Part shown: positions 36,878-47,422 of the stretch, piece after piece | How the letters are laid out: each line of letters begins with the position of its first letter | Numbering within the stretch: the stretch's first letter is position 1 | NCBI RefSeq assembly: GCF_001310635.1 | Contig: NZ_BAXR01000021.1 | Location: 1-50,081 of the forward strand | DNA length: 50,081 nucleotides | DNA from: Bacillus sp. JCM 19034 | Lineage (GTDB): Bacteria > Bacillota > Bacilli > Bacillales > Bacillaceae_D | Reading direction: 5' to 3' | Notes under the pieces: model-generated | Databases searched by the model: none | What the model was told of the DNA's origin: nothing | What the model saw: the letters and a program-made list of their open reading frames with translations, nothing else | Made by a program: the position numbers and the translations under genes

Positions 36878-39800
36878 TTATTGATACACTTTACGTTTCA
36901 TGAAAAAGACTGTGACTCCTACTACGATTAGTAACATCCCAATTAGAAAGAGATTGAATACTTTTGTCGCAGTATTAGGTAGTTCGCTACCTTTCTCAGA
37001 TGATTGATCTTGAGCTCCATCATCCGTATCTACTTCATTTGTGTCTACTTCGTCTGTATCCACTTCATCCGTGTCCACTTCGTCTGTATCCACTTCATCC
37101 GTGTCTACTTCATCTGTATCCACTTCATCTGTATCCACTTCATCCGTGTCTACTTCATCTGTATCCACTTCGTCTGTGTCCACTTCATCTGTATCCACTT
37201 CATCTGTATCCACTTCATCTGTATCCACTTCATCTGTATCCACTTCATCTGTATCCACTTCATCTGTATCCACTTCATCTGTATCCACTTCATCTGTATC
37301 CACTTCATCTGTATCCACTTCATCTGTATCCACTTCATCTGTGTCTACTTCATCTGTGTCTACTTCATCTGTGTCTACTTCATCTGTGTCCACTTCATCT
37401 GTGTCCACTTCGTCATCAATACGTACGATTTCATCTAAATCTTCGCTGTCATCAGCAGCTTCAAATACGGTAAACCTACTAAAGTGGTATGTGACGACTG
37501 TTACTTTTCCATCACTGTATGTTCCACCTACGTTCTCCCATTTATTCGTTTCTTCATTAAAATAGAAAACCTTAAGATTATTAGGATTTTTAGAACGCTC
37601 TGCATTTACATTGAAGGTTAACGTAACCCCTTCTTCAAATTGACTTATCGTTCTTGTTCCTTGTTTAATGGTGAAATCATATGTTCCACTCAAACTGTTT
37701 GATTCACGTGGTTGTTCAATAACATCAATTGTTACGGGCTCATCATAGCGATCAAAGCTAGATGCTGGAATTGAAGTTCCAATTCCATCCTTTTCAAGTG
37801 TTAACGTTTGTTTTATTTTCAATTAACATTTTAGTTTGTTCTGGAGAAAGCTCAAATGTTTCATCATTCGTTTGTTTACTTAAATCCAGCGTAATTGATT
37901 TACCATCTTCACTCACTTTAAACCCTTGCTCTACCGGGAAGGATTGCAGTACTTGTTCTAAATCAATGATTACTTCTTCTTCATCATAATCTTCATCTTG
38001 ATCCCAATCATTCCAGTCGTTACTATCATCATAGTAAACACTTACACCTTGATTACGTAAATATTGAATGGTTTCTTCATCGTCAATGTCATTCCCGTAC
38101 AAGTAAACCGTTCTAAGTCTTGGTAATTCCTTTAATACAGTAATGTCAGTTATTTGATTATAATCTAAATCCAAATATTCTAGATTTTCTAACCCTGCTA
38201 AACCAGAGATATCAGTTATTTGATTGTTGTATAAATTAAGATCTTTTAACTTTGTTAAACCTGACAAGTCGGGAAGGACACTAATTTCATTATTGTATAA
38301 GTAAAGTCCTTCTAAATTTGTTAAACCTGTTAAGCTAGTGATATCACTGATTTTATTATTGTTTAACGAAAGTCTATATAAATTCGTTAATCCTGCTAAG
38401 CTCGTTACATCACTGATGTCATTATAGGATAACTGGAGCATCGATAATTCGGTTAAGCCTGCTAAGCTTGTGAGATCGCTAATTTCATTACTGTCCAAAT
38501 TAAGTATACTTAATTTCTCTAGCCCTGATAAGCTTGTCAATTGACTAATTTGATTGTCAGATAAATAAAGATCCGTTAAATCTAGTAAATTGGCTAAGCT
38601 TGTAATATCACTGATTACATTGCTTTCCAAGCTTAACGTTTCTAGCTTCGTTAAACCCGCTAAACTTGTGAGATCATCAATCTCGTTGCTATCTAAGTAA
38701 AGCCATTCTAAATTTGTTAATTTTGCTAAGCTCGTAATGTCATGAATATTATTTCTCTCTAGATTAAGAGCCCATAGCTTTGTTAAGCCTGCTAAAGCCT
38801 GAATATCACTGATTTCATTACCAAATAAGTAAAGGTCCTCTAACTTTTCTAATTGAGAAATAGCTGAAATATCATCTAATTGAGAATAATAAACAGAAAG
38901 CGAAGATAAATCTTTTGCATATTGTAACCCTTGCAACGATTCAATGTTTGCATGCTGGGCATTCAAATATGTTAGATTCTTCATATCCACTTCCGTTACA
39001 TTACGAAAATAAATCCCTAACTGTTCTGCAACATTTTCATGTAAATCTTCACTAGCAAAGTTTACAAGTGGTGCATCCATATCTTCACCGTCTGTTTTTA
39101 CTTTAAAGTAATGACCATCTCTAAGGTCATATAAATAATCTGTAAAGAAGTCTACATCGTATGTAACATTAGGATTTAATCCTGTTAACGTATATTCGAG
39201 CTTTGCTTTTTCAATATCACCAGAATCAACCTCATAATATTCTTCATCTGTATATCCATATGCATAAACGCGAAACCCTGTCATTTTAGCAACTTCATTC
39301 CACGTTATTGTAAAGGAATCTCCCGTTACTTTAGAAATGAAATATTGGAACGGCTCTGCAGCTTCACGCATTTCCTTTAATCGAAATTGTAATTGAATTG
39401 GGTTATTCTCATAATCCACACCAGCTTTAATTTCAATTTCTTGTATTTCGGATACGCTTCTATCGCTGCTGTTATATAATGTTACTTCAAACTTTCCAAG
39501 TGGTAGTTGTAATTGACCTGACGTATGATTCAAATACTCATCATTTATAAATCCTTGATTGCTTTCCTCGATCCCGCGAATACGGATTTTATCGTCATAA
39601 CTAACATGATCATTGGTCATAACAATCAATGATACTGGTGTTAACTCTTCTTCAGACCAATCTGGAGTGACATAAATAGAGTCATAGGTATACCAATATT
39701 CTACCTCTGCTCCAACTGCAATTCTGTATGACTCTCTTGGGATTAAGTCTGTAAATGTATAGCTATTTGTATCCCCTGGAACAACAATTTGATTGCCCCA

Positions 39801-40241
39801 ATCTAAAGATAAAAGATACTCGTCCACCTCTTGGGTAGCCGACCAAGTAACAGTAATAGTGTTATGTGTTGTTGTCACACTATCGAACATAACTTGAAAG
39901 TCCTCGTACTCCATATCCTCTTCCCAGTCATATTCTTCTATACCACTGTCATACTCTTCTTTCTCTTGTTCTAGTCCTAACTCGTCTTCTAGTTTGTTTT
40001 CAAAAGAAAAATCATTGTCTTCCATTTCTTCTTCTAATTCTGTAATCGGTACGTTTACCTCTAGTTCATTAGATACTGTTTCATCTAACTCTGATTGATC
40101 AACATTGTCCTCATCTAGATCTTCTGTTCCACTTTCTTCATTCTCTTCAGTATAAGCGACAGCTTGAATCGGTGTCGCAACTAAAGAGAAACAAAGCAAA
40201 AAGACTAAAAAAAGTGGCATGAATGTTAATTTCTTATTCAT
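36878..40241 (-). pseudogene. LRR/fibronectin-III cell-wall-anchored surface protein, one frameshift
   Basis: A large secreted adhesin-like protein, about 1,120 residues if repaired. Signal peptide (about 1-27), a very acidic segment to about 105, two fibronectin-III-like domains (about 110-200 and 295-390), then some 13 leucine-rich repeats of about 22 residues of internalin type (LTNLEWLYLDSNEIDDLTSL and similar, about 420-730). The frame breaks near 37810-37820, where AAAA should probably be AAA, giving IENKQTLTLEKDGIGTSIPA. A beta-rich domain follows, then 26 DEVDT-type repeats, and LPNTA with a membrane helix and basic tail for sortase. A full-length product is inferred. Confidence 0.88.
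37021..37410 (-). repeat. 26 tandem 15-bp repeats (DEVDT stalk)
   Basis: Exactly 390 bases in register, each unit encoding D-E-V-D-T (one unit N-E-V-D-T). Units differ only at synonymous positions; a central block of about ten units is identical (GATGAAGTGGATACA on the minus strand), pointing to recent expansion. It forms the negatively charged stalk between the adhesive domains and the wall anchor. Confidence 0.97.
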
Positions 40242-40382
40242 GATGCCCTCATCTCCTCTGACGTCCTATCCACCGTTAATTAAGTGGTACTTTCATACCA
40301 TACAACATGACCTAAGTTGTGTCAATTTATTTATCCCTAAACACCTTTTAGTTCTTTGTAACTATTATGAAGTATTGGAAAC

Positions 40383-40425
40383 GGCTGACCCAAAGGTCAA
40401 AATAAACCTTAAGGTCAGCCTTTTT
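40383..40425 (+). terminator. terminator-like hairpin
   Basis: The stem GGCTGACC/GGTCAGCC is followed by TTTTTC on the plus strand. No plus-strand gene ends before it, so its use is unclear. Confidence 0.5.
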
Positions 40426-40489
40426 CTTACGTATCATGTAATTAGATGGTCGGATATCAACTCATTGACCTCCTCATCAATACATCGTT

Positions 40490-40762
40490 CTATGAATACA
40501 CTTGCTTTTTAATAGCTTGTACAGTTTCATAGATCGTTGAGGATTCAATTGGTATCGTCATAACTAATAATTTCGTATTTTTACGTTTTGCCGGGATACC
40601 TTGCTTTATAGCTTTTTGAATCAACCTAATACCGAAATCGTCCTTATTTCTCATAAACGTATTATAATGAGCCAGCTTTTTGACCTTACTATGTGGCTCA
40701 TATGGCGCTGTTTCAAACCGAATACCTATTTCTTTTACTCTATTATTTCTGTGACCTAGCAT
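40490..40762 (-). CDS. hypothetical basic protein, possibly truncated
   Basis: About 90 residues from ATG 40762, lysine- and arginine-rich (KAIKQGIPAKRKNTKLLVMT), with no motif I recognise. No ribosome site precedes the ATG, and the frame stays open for about 15 more codons upstream (HIDTYIN), so it may be the tail of an older gene or contain a frame error. It shares no obvious operon with neighbours. Confidence 0.4.
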   Translation of the reverse strand: MLGHRNNRVKEIGIRFETAPYEPHSKVKKLAHYNTFMRNKDDFGIRLIQKAIKQGIPAKRKNTKLLVMTIPIESSTIYETVQAIKKQVYS

Positions 40763-40948
40763 ATTTATATACGTATCGATATGAATATTAAAAAATTTGT
40801 CCTAACCCTACTTCTTGGATACGGTAAAACGCTTTTCCATGCAGGCTTAGAAATTAAAATCAAGATAACCCCCTTGTCTATTATCAAGAAAGAGGATTAC
40901 AATTATAATATTGTTTAAATCATATAACCTTAATATGAGGAGATACGT

Positions 40949-41340
40949 ATGAAACTTGTTAAGGTAGTCGCTGCTGTTATAGAAAATAATAAAAAGGAAA
41001 TCTTATGTGCACTGCGGTCGTCGAATATGTCACTCCCGAATTTGTGGGAATTTCCAGGAGGAAAATAGAAGCAGAAGAAACACCAGAAAAGGCTCTTGCC
41101 CGTGAAATTAGAGAAGAGCTTGACTGTACAATCGAAGTTTATGAACTAATAGAAGATATTGTCCATTACTATCCTAACATAACAGTAAACTTGTTAACAT
41201 ATAAAGCAAAAATCATCAACGGTGAGCCGAGAGCAAAAGAACATGCTAAGCTCGAGTGGACTAGCATAAAGAAGCTAAAAACACACGAATGGGCACCTGC
41301 AGATATTCCAACTATCGATAAACTATTGAAAAACGAATAA
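40949..41340 (+). pseudogene. MutT-type Nudix hydrolase, one frameshift
   Basis: A nucleoside-triphosphate pyrophosphohydrolase of about 130 residues. It starts at ATG 40949 (AGGAG site) with MKLVKVVAAVIENNKKEILC and reads ALRSSNMSLPNLWEFPGGK, then shifts one frame at 41062-41065, where the A-run is one short, and goes on as IEAEETPEKALAREIREELD. Joined, this is a perfect Nudix box (GGKx..EExx..REIREEL). The family cleans oxidised or excess nucleotides. Confidence 0.87.
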
Positions 41341-41478
41341 ACTGTACAACCTTTAGATCTACCTTCGCTTGAAAATTCTCGGCCATAGGTGAATTCTCGA
41401 AAACACTAACAGGTGAATGCACCTTATTTCCCCGTTGTTAAAACCCATAAAGCCTCAAATAACACCTTACAATTGAAA

Positions 41479-41514
41479 AAGCAGTAAATATATCACATCT
41501 TATACTTACTGCTT
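41479..41514. terminator. hairpin between Nudix and FGE genes
   Basis: The 9-bp stem AAGCAGTAA/TTACTGCTT; the minus-strand side ends in TTTTTC. It lies in a 440-bp gap between convergent genes that shows nothing else except a short direct repeat of GAATTCTCG-like sequence near 41380-41400. Confidence 0.6.
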
Positions 41515-41782
41515 AAAATAGAACAACTGATGATTCTATTTGTTACACGCCTTTATTAAAATCATGCAAAAGCTGTACACATAGTTCTTCAATTGGATAT
41601 TTCGGTTATTTGTAGATACTTATCCAATTCTATTATCTAACTGACTTTTCCTTTGCTTAATATCTACAAGCATCTTTAAATAGAATTTAGAATCGATGTT
41701 ATACCACTTTAAGACAGTAGCAACGTGACCCAAAACTGGAACAATTGATATAAGCTCACCTCATAACCATCACTATTTAACG

Positions 41783-42737
41783 TTATCTATCTGCTACACA
41801 GCGAAACCCTAAATTACCAGTGGAACTATCCATCGTATTGGAACTGCGAGCCGCAACCCGGTAGCGATTACAATAAGATTTATGACATAGGTAAGACCCG
41901 CCCCGCATGACTTTTGGTGTCTGATTATTGATTTGCTTTGCATCTATTTCTCGATCAGAACGATTCGTAAACCAATCCTCGCACCACTCCCATACGTTAC
42001 CTGCCACATTATAAAGTCCAAATCCGTTTGCAGGAAAAGATGTAGCGGGTGCCGTACCTAAGTATCCATCTTCTTCTGTGTTCTTATATGGAAAGTCCCC
42101 TTGCCAAATATTACAATAATGCTCTCCGTTTGGTGTTAATTCATCTCCCCATGGATACTTTTTCTGTTCTAAGCCACCACGAGCCGCGTATTCCCACTCC
42201 GTTTCTGTAGGTAAACGTTTCCCTGCCCAATCACAAAATGCCTTTGCATCATTCCAAGAAACATGGATAACAGGATGGTCCATTCGGTCATCTATCGTAG
42301 ATCCTGGCCCTTCTGGTTGAAACCAGTAAGCCCTTCTACTGCCAACCACCACGGAATTCCAGGCACTTGTTGGACTTTGCCTTTCAGCTCAGGAGAAACA
42401 AATTTATAGAAAACATAAGACCAACCGAATTTTTCTGCCTCTGTTTTATAGCCAGTCTCTATGACAAATTGATTAAATTCAGCGTTACTTACTGTATGAC
42501 TATCAATATAAAATGGGTCTACTTTTACTTTTCTTACAGGTCCTTCTCCATCTGATGGAAAACCTTCCTCGTCATCCGTTCCCATGAGAAATTCCCCACC
42601 AGGTAAGTAAACCAACTTATCTTTAAACTTGATATCTTTCTTTACTACTTTATGACTAATAGATTCATTTTTTCCACCAAGATTTATACTAATTCTGCTC
42701 ATACTGCAGCATGAACGTTGATTCTGCTTTTTTCCAC
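41783..42737 (-). pseudogene. formylglycine-generating enzyme (SUMF1 family), frameshifted
   Basis: FGE converts a sulfatase cysteine to formylglycine. The joined product has [64 protein letters not shown] and [20 protein letters not shown]. The CHKSYC pair matches the two copper-binding catalytic cysteines of true FGE, so this is not just a generic SUMF1 domain. One base is missing near 42330 (GGG for GGGG; VEG to AYWFQPEG). The N-terminus also needs one extra A (42727-42732) to link GTG 42737, which follows AGGAGGG, to RSCCSMSRISINLGG. No sulfatase gene is in the window. Confidence 0.85.
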
Positions 42738-42815
42738 TGTTGTCCCTCCTAGTCTGACGCCAATAATTTAACCAGTTTTAATTATTAAAAACAACCTATC
42801 CCAATAAAGCATTTG

Positions 42816-43138
42816 CTAATATAAGACAACTCCAATAATACCAGATAAAGCAATAACTATAGCGGGGTTCATTCTTCGTTTCATTAGGCAAGTAAGGACA
42901 GCCCAAATATAGCCATTAAACTTACCGTATGCCACGATATCGCTGCGATTACGTGATTATTGATAGTAAACCTTAATGCTGCATACACAATTAAACCGGT
43001 GATGATTGGACGAAGCATCAGTTCTCTAAACTCTTCACTAGCATTACCCTTTACTTCTGGGAACTCTTGTGGGTGCTTTTTCTTTAATTCCTTAAATTTT
43101 TTCAATACTTTCTTTATAATGGTGAAAATTCCATTCAT
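42816..43138 (-). pseudogene. ChrA-type chromate transporter, C-terminal remnant
   Basis: Only the second half of a CHR transporter is left. A cytoplasmic linker (KKFKELKKKHPQEFPEVKGN) leads to LRPIITGLIVYAALRFTINN, and after a single-base shift near 42890 the end reads CLMKRRMNPAIVIALSGIIG and VVLY. The pattern matches the C-terminal unit of the intact pair at 15.6-16.8 kb. No ribosome site, no N-terminal domain. It is a true fragment. Confidence 0.65.
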
Positions 43139-43330
43139 AATTAATCACTATACCAATGAGTATATTTTTTATTTTCTTTATACACTAATCAACGAGTGTA
43201 TATGATGCAATTTAGTAAACACTTCCTTTTTGGTATTCCTTTAACAATCCTAGTATATTTTTAAGATGAATTATTAAAAAAGACCCTACTTGGCTTTATA
43301 TCTTCTGAAAAACAAAGATCGTCAACCAGT

Positions 43331-43373
43331 AAAAAGGTTCAGAACATTTAAATGCAATATTCTAAACCTTTTT
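43331..43373 (-). terminator. terminator, probably of the diguanylate cyclase gene
   Basis: Stem AAAAAGGTT-AGAA/TTCT-AACCTTTTT with T-runs on both sides. It lies in the 390-bp gap 43139-43530, about 160 bases past the cyclase stop; I see nothing else in that gap. Confidence 0.65.
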
Positions 43374-43530
43374 CTTCTTTATTTTTTTGTGTACCTCTTT
43401 TCTCAAACAAGTGAATGCAATGACTATAAAAAATCCAGTACATTAAAGTAACAAAATAATTGATTTATGATAATAACGGTAAGAATTCAAGCGGAGAATA
43501 CCATTCTAAATACATTGGAAGGATCCTAAC

Positions 43531-45090
43531 CTAAAGATTTCCTTTGTAAATCTCGACTTGATTACGTCCAGCTCGTTTCGCTTTGTATAAAGCTTTATCA
43601 GCTCTATTTAAAAGCTGAGCTAACGTTTCACTATTGTTTTCCTCAACTTCAGCCACCCCGCAGCTTATCGTAACTGAAATAACACCGTCAGCATTCTCAA
43701 GAGGCCGTAACTCTACAGACTTACGGATTCGATTCGCAATAATTGCACTTTCCTTGGCCGGATATCCTTGAAGAGCAAGGACAAACTCCTCACCACCATA
43801 ACGAGCAAATAGGATATCCTCTGCCAATTGAGCTTGGCAGACCTTGACCACATGTACAAGCAACTGGTCGCCAACATAGTGGCCATAACGATCATTCACT
43901 TCTTTAAAATGATCGATATCCATTAATATGACTGTAAATGGTAATGACTCTTTCTGAGCTAGACCAATCATTTCCTCTGATTTTTCAAAAAAAGCACGCC
44001 GATTAAAAATTTGCGTAAGTTCATCATTATAAGCTTGATATTCCAATTTTACTTGCAGCAACTTCAGTTCTGTAATATCTGTAAAAATAATTAAAGATCC
44101 TTTACCGATATTGGCTTCCTGCAAAGGTGAAATACGAGCTTGATAAATACGTTTAGATTCATTGTTTGATAAATGTATTTCCTGACTACGGACCGATGTC
44201 TGAAAACTTGTTGGGATTGAAACTTCAGAAATCTCCACCCAAAACGTATCGAGCTCCATCCCATACATTGATTTATTTAATCGTGGAAACATTCTCTGAC
44301 ACGCCTGATTAAATTCAATCAACCGTTTGCAATCGTCCAATACCATCACGCCATCATTGATACTATTAAAAATGGCATCTTTGGCGATAGGCATCACCAT
44401 AAACATTCGTGAAGAACTAATTGACCATAAATATAATAGAGAGGTAATCCACAATATCATAGGAACCGGATCAATTCCTGGAGGGGTAAAGCCAATTAAA
44501 TATAAAAAGGATGTCAGCATAGGAACCATTTTGCCCCACAATAACGCAATTAATTGCCAACGGTAGATCATAGCTGTTTCTTTCCAACGTAATAGAACTA
44601 GCAAAAAAGATGCTAGCATGCAGGCAAACATGTACACTCCATTAACTACGTACCATTTGCCAACTTCTAGATGTATGTATGGTGCTCCCAAGAAGGGGTC
44701 TATCTCAAACACTCTATAATGAAGATGGTGCAAATCATTCGTTGCAACCATTATTAGACTAATGAATGGAATGATGTTAAAACCAATGAATCTCTTTTTT
44801 GTAATGTTCAATCCTAAATATTGCATGATGAACAATAACCCTAACGGTGCGGAGAAAGGTAATCCAATATATTGGATCGTTGTCCAAAATTTTAATTGTC
44901 CAAGCGTCTCAGCTGTTAAGCCAAAAGCAGAGCCAAAACAATAAATAGTTGTCGAAACTGTATAAATAATGAAAAAGGCTGCAATTTTTTTATATTTATA
45001 ACGTTTTAAAAAAACATATAAACATAAATACAAATTCAAGACGCCAGATATACAAACTAGTGTAATAAAAGCGGTTAATTCAGAATTCAC
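43531..45090 (-). CDS. diguanylate cyclase with 7-span sensor, PAS and GGDEF domains
   Basis: A membrane sensor that makes c-di-GMP. Start GTG 45090 follows GAGGG. Seven to eight membrane helices of the histidine-kinase N-terminal 7TM type occupy residues of about 1-215, a PAS domain about 220-335 (IFNSINDGVMVLDDCKRLIE), and the GGDEF domain about 350-510, with DELTQIFNRRAFF, LMDIDHFKEVNDRYGH and the active-site RYGGEEFVLA. The GGEEF sequence predicts activity. No product-inhibition RxxD is obvious five residues before GGEEF. It is monocistronic. Confidence 0.92.
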   Translation of the reverse strand: MNSELTAFITLVCISGVLNLYLCLYVFLKRYKYKKIAAFFIIYTVSTTIYCFGSAFGLTAETLGQLKFWTTIQYIGLPFSAPLGLLFIMQYLGLNITKKRFIGFNIIPFISLIMVATNDLHHLHYRVFEIDPFLGAPYIHLEVGKWYVVNGVYMFACMLASFLLVLLRWKETAMIYRWQLIALLWGKMVPMLTSFLYLIGFTPPGIDPVPMILWITSLLYLWSISSSRMFMVMPIAKDAIFNSINDGVMVLDDCKRLIEFNQACQRMFPRLNKSMYGMELDTFWVEISEVSIPTSFQTSVRSQEIHLSNNESKRIYQARISPLQEANIGKGSLIIFTDITELKLLQVKLEYQAYNDELTQIFNRRAFFEKSEEMIGLAQKESLPFTVILMDIDHFKEVNDRYGHYVGDQLLVHVVKVCQAQLAEDILFARYGGEEFVLALQGYPAKESAIIANRIRKSVELRPLENADGVISVTISCGVAEVEENNSETLAQLLNRADKALYKAKRAGRNQVEIYKGNL

Positions 45091-45304
45091 GGTAGTTACC
45101 CTCATTAAAATATATTTTACTGTAACTTTAGCATATATCAAATTAATGTGGGTATACCATTGGTAAGTATAGGAAGGAATTTATCGATATAGTAAACTAT
45201 ATTAATAGATTATCACCTGATACTTGCTATAAGAGATGTGATCAATAAAAAAAAAGCCAAATCAAAAGCGGATAAAGCCGTTTATTTAAGTCAGCTTTTC
45301 TTCA

Positions 45305-46013
45305 CTAAAAGAACCGATTTCGAAAGCTTGCTCTAGCAATGACGAGAAACAGAGCAAGCATCCCTAAAAGAACCAAAATGGATAGCCCCCAAAACAAGAT
45401 ATTCGTTTCTAAAGCAGCACGATACCCTTTTGTAACCATTCAAACGGATTAATCCAGCCTATCCATTGTACAAGTTAGGTGCTTCAGTAATATTTAGAAA
45501 GATACTGCTGCATAAAAGAAGAGGGATCATAACTAAGTTTGTCGTTATGCTTAATTGACCTTCGTTTTTTGGTAGGCTCGAAATGAAAAAGCCCATTAAT
45601 GTAAAAATGGCGGAACTAACGAAAAATAATGGGAGAAATAGTATGATACCCAATGCTGACATCGTTATATTAAAAAGGCTAATCTCTACAAGCAACAATA
45701 CAGCCGAAACAAAACAGGCAATTATTGTTTGGCTAATTGTAATACTAGATAAATATTTCCACAGAGAGAATGGTGTAATTCTTAATAAATCGAAAACTCC
45801 TCTTTTTCTTTGTGCGTAAACAGAAAAGGAATTAGTTGTACAACTGTAAAAAAAGATACTTATACTTAACAAACCAAACAACAAATTGGTTGATACATGA
45901 ACATCAAAATAATACAGCCCAAATAACACCGCTAATGGAAGGCAGATTGACCAAAACAATAAATAGACATCTTTCAAATCTTTGTTTAGCGAAATGCGGA
46001 TAATATTAAACAT
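45305..46013 (-). pseudogene. ABC-2 type permease, two frame breaks near the C-terminus
   Basis: A six-span ABC-2 exporter subunit. The first 180 residues are intact (MFNIIRISLNKDLKDVYLLF; RKRGVFDLLRITPFSLWKYL). Near 45462-45468 and again near 45432 one base is missing, after which WIGWINPFEWLQKG and YRAALETNILFWGLSILVLL continue to the end at 45305. About 234 residues when repaired. It overlaps the ATPase gene by eight bases and makes an exporter with it, adjacent to a PadR regulator. Confidence 0.82.
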
Positions 46014-46718
46014 ATTGATTCTCCTCCTTATTTATCAAAATATTAAATAGTTCCTCTAAGTCTTTTGCTTTATATTTTTCTAACAGTTCTAACGGTTTGC
46101 CATTTTCTAATAAGGTTCCTTTATCCATAACTAATACTCGATCAGCTGTATTTTTAACTTCTAACATATCATGGGAAGAAAATAAGATGCTCTTTCCTTG
46201 CCGCTTTAAACTGTGAATCATGTTTTGTACATCTCGTTGTCCACTCGGGTCAAGCCCCGCAGAAGGCTCATCTAAAATAACAAACTCTGGATTGTGCAAC
46301 GTTGTTATAATTATGGCTAACCGTTTTTGTTGTCCTAAAGATAGCTTAGAGGCAAAAGTTTTTTTGGCATCTAACAAACGATACCTTTTTAATACCTCAT
46401 CCATTTCTTCGTTTGTTAATGGTGACTGATAAAAAGTAGAAAATAACTTCAAATTATCTTCTACATTAAATCCTTCAAAAAATGGGGTTGCTTGAAGTTG
46501 AGCCCCTACTTTTTTAGGGAAATCTTTTGACCAGTGATTAATCTCTCCATGATCTGGCTCGTAATGCCTAAAATCATGCGAATGGTAGTCGTTTTTCCAG
46601 CACCATTCGTCCCTACTAATGCCACCACTTCATTTGTGTTTATAGAAAAGTTCATGTCCTTAATGATTTTCCTTCCATTAAAGCTTTTCTCCACATGCTT
46701 TAACTCGATTAGTTTCAT
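46006..46718 (-). pseudogene. ABC transporter ATPase, one frameshift
   Basis: About 236 residues. Start ATG 46718 follows AAAGGAGAG. Walker A VGTNGAGKTTT, then the frame is lost near 46560-46565 (GGCATTAC.GAGCCAG lacks one base) and resumes as EPDHGEINHWSKDFPKKVGA, with signature LSLGQQKRLAI, Walker B FVILDEPSAGLD and switch SSHD. It drives the ABC-2 permease encoded next. The likely role, as in other PadR-linked modules, is drug or antimicrobial peptide export. Confidence 0.85.
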
Positions 46719-46792
46719 TTTCGATACTCTCCTTTGTATAATCAACTTTGACTATTTGATTAAGAAAAACGCAGAGCGTCTTTCCTTAAAAA

Positions 46793-46875
46793 CGTTGGTT
46801 TGAGTTTTGCTAAATGTAGATTTCTTCAGTAAAACGTGTAACGAGCGTAGCCAACGCTCCCGTAATTCTTACCTA
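46793..46875. repeat. dispersed stem-loop repeat, diverged copy 3
   Basis: Between the ABC operon and padR. GAGCG-TAGCCAA-CGCTC (46843-46859) forms a small hairpin; the stretch about 46833-46861 aligns with the right flank of copy 1 (1228-1257) at roughly four of five positions. The central stem is replaced by GTTTTGCT/AGTAAAAC with one G-T pair. Weaker evidence than for copies 1 and 2. Confidence 0.5.
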
Positions 46876-46885
46876 GACACTCTGA

Positions 46886-47422
46886 TCATTTTACTTCAAT
46901 TACATCCATTACCCGCTCAATTAATTTAATTTGAGATTCAATCATTTCAAACATATGCTCAAATACTATACCGGTTAGTTGTGGAATGTCACCTTGTAGT
47001 GCTCTTTCCTTCGCTTCTAGTCCCGTTCTAACAGCCTGTAGCTCAAAATGTAACTGGTCTCTATTCTTTTTTAACTGTTCTATGGCCTTTTCTTTTGGTA
47101 GTTGATGAGCAAAGGAAATACCTGAATATAGATCAGTTGGATAGTTGATTTTTCCATTTCCGAGACATTCCAAAGCTAATTGCTTCTGATATTCCTCGCC
47201 AGAAGCTGTCATTTTGTAAATAGCTTTTTGTCTATGCCCATTATTTTCAAGACCTTCAATTTCAACATAGCCCTCTTTCTCCAACTTTTTCAGTGCATTA
47301 TAGATAGAACCTGGTAACACACCTGCCCATCTTTGTGCATCGTTCAATTCAAGCATTGATTTAATTTCGTAACCAGACATCGGCTTAATACTGAGCATTG
47401 CCAAAACTAATAATTTTGTCAA
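46886..47422 (-). CDS. PadR-family transcriptional regulator
   Basis: 178 residues. A winged helix (about 1-80) with LLVLAMLSIKPMSGYEIKSM and LPGSIYNALKKLEKEGYVEI is followed by a long helical dimerisation domain (about 100-178). Start TTG 47422, eight bases after AAGGGGA, gives the canonical length; no ATG fits. It lies upstream of the ABC module on the same strand, which it probably represses. A short inverted repeat TTCAA-CA-TTGAA (47442-47453) sits just upstream and could be its operator. Confidence 0.87.
   Translation of the reverse strand: MTKLLVLAMLSIKPMSGYEIKSMLELNDAQRWAGVLPGSIYNALKKLEKEGYVEIEGLENNGHRQKAIYKMTASGEEYQKQLALECLGNGKINYPTDLYSGISFAHQLPKEKAIEQLKKNRDQLHFELQAVRTGLEAKERALQGDIPQLTGIVFEHMFEMIESQIKLIERVMDVIEVK

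Noticed and set aside
37021..37410. CRISPR array
   Set aside because: The repeats are 15 bp, contiguous, without spacers and in frame inside a coding sequence.
37004..37565. Long plus-strand open frames of STSSV-type or histidine/leucine-rich repeats
   Set aside because: They are antisense shadows of the 15-bp DEVDT repeat, which leaves all frames open; no ribosome site or domain supports them.
40490..40762. Transposase fragment
   Set aside because: The basic composition hinted at one, but I could not match any transposase motif, so it is listed as hypothetical only.
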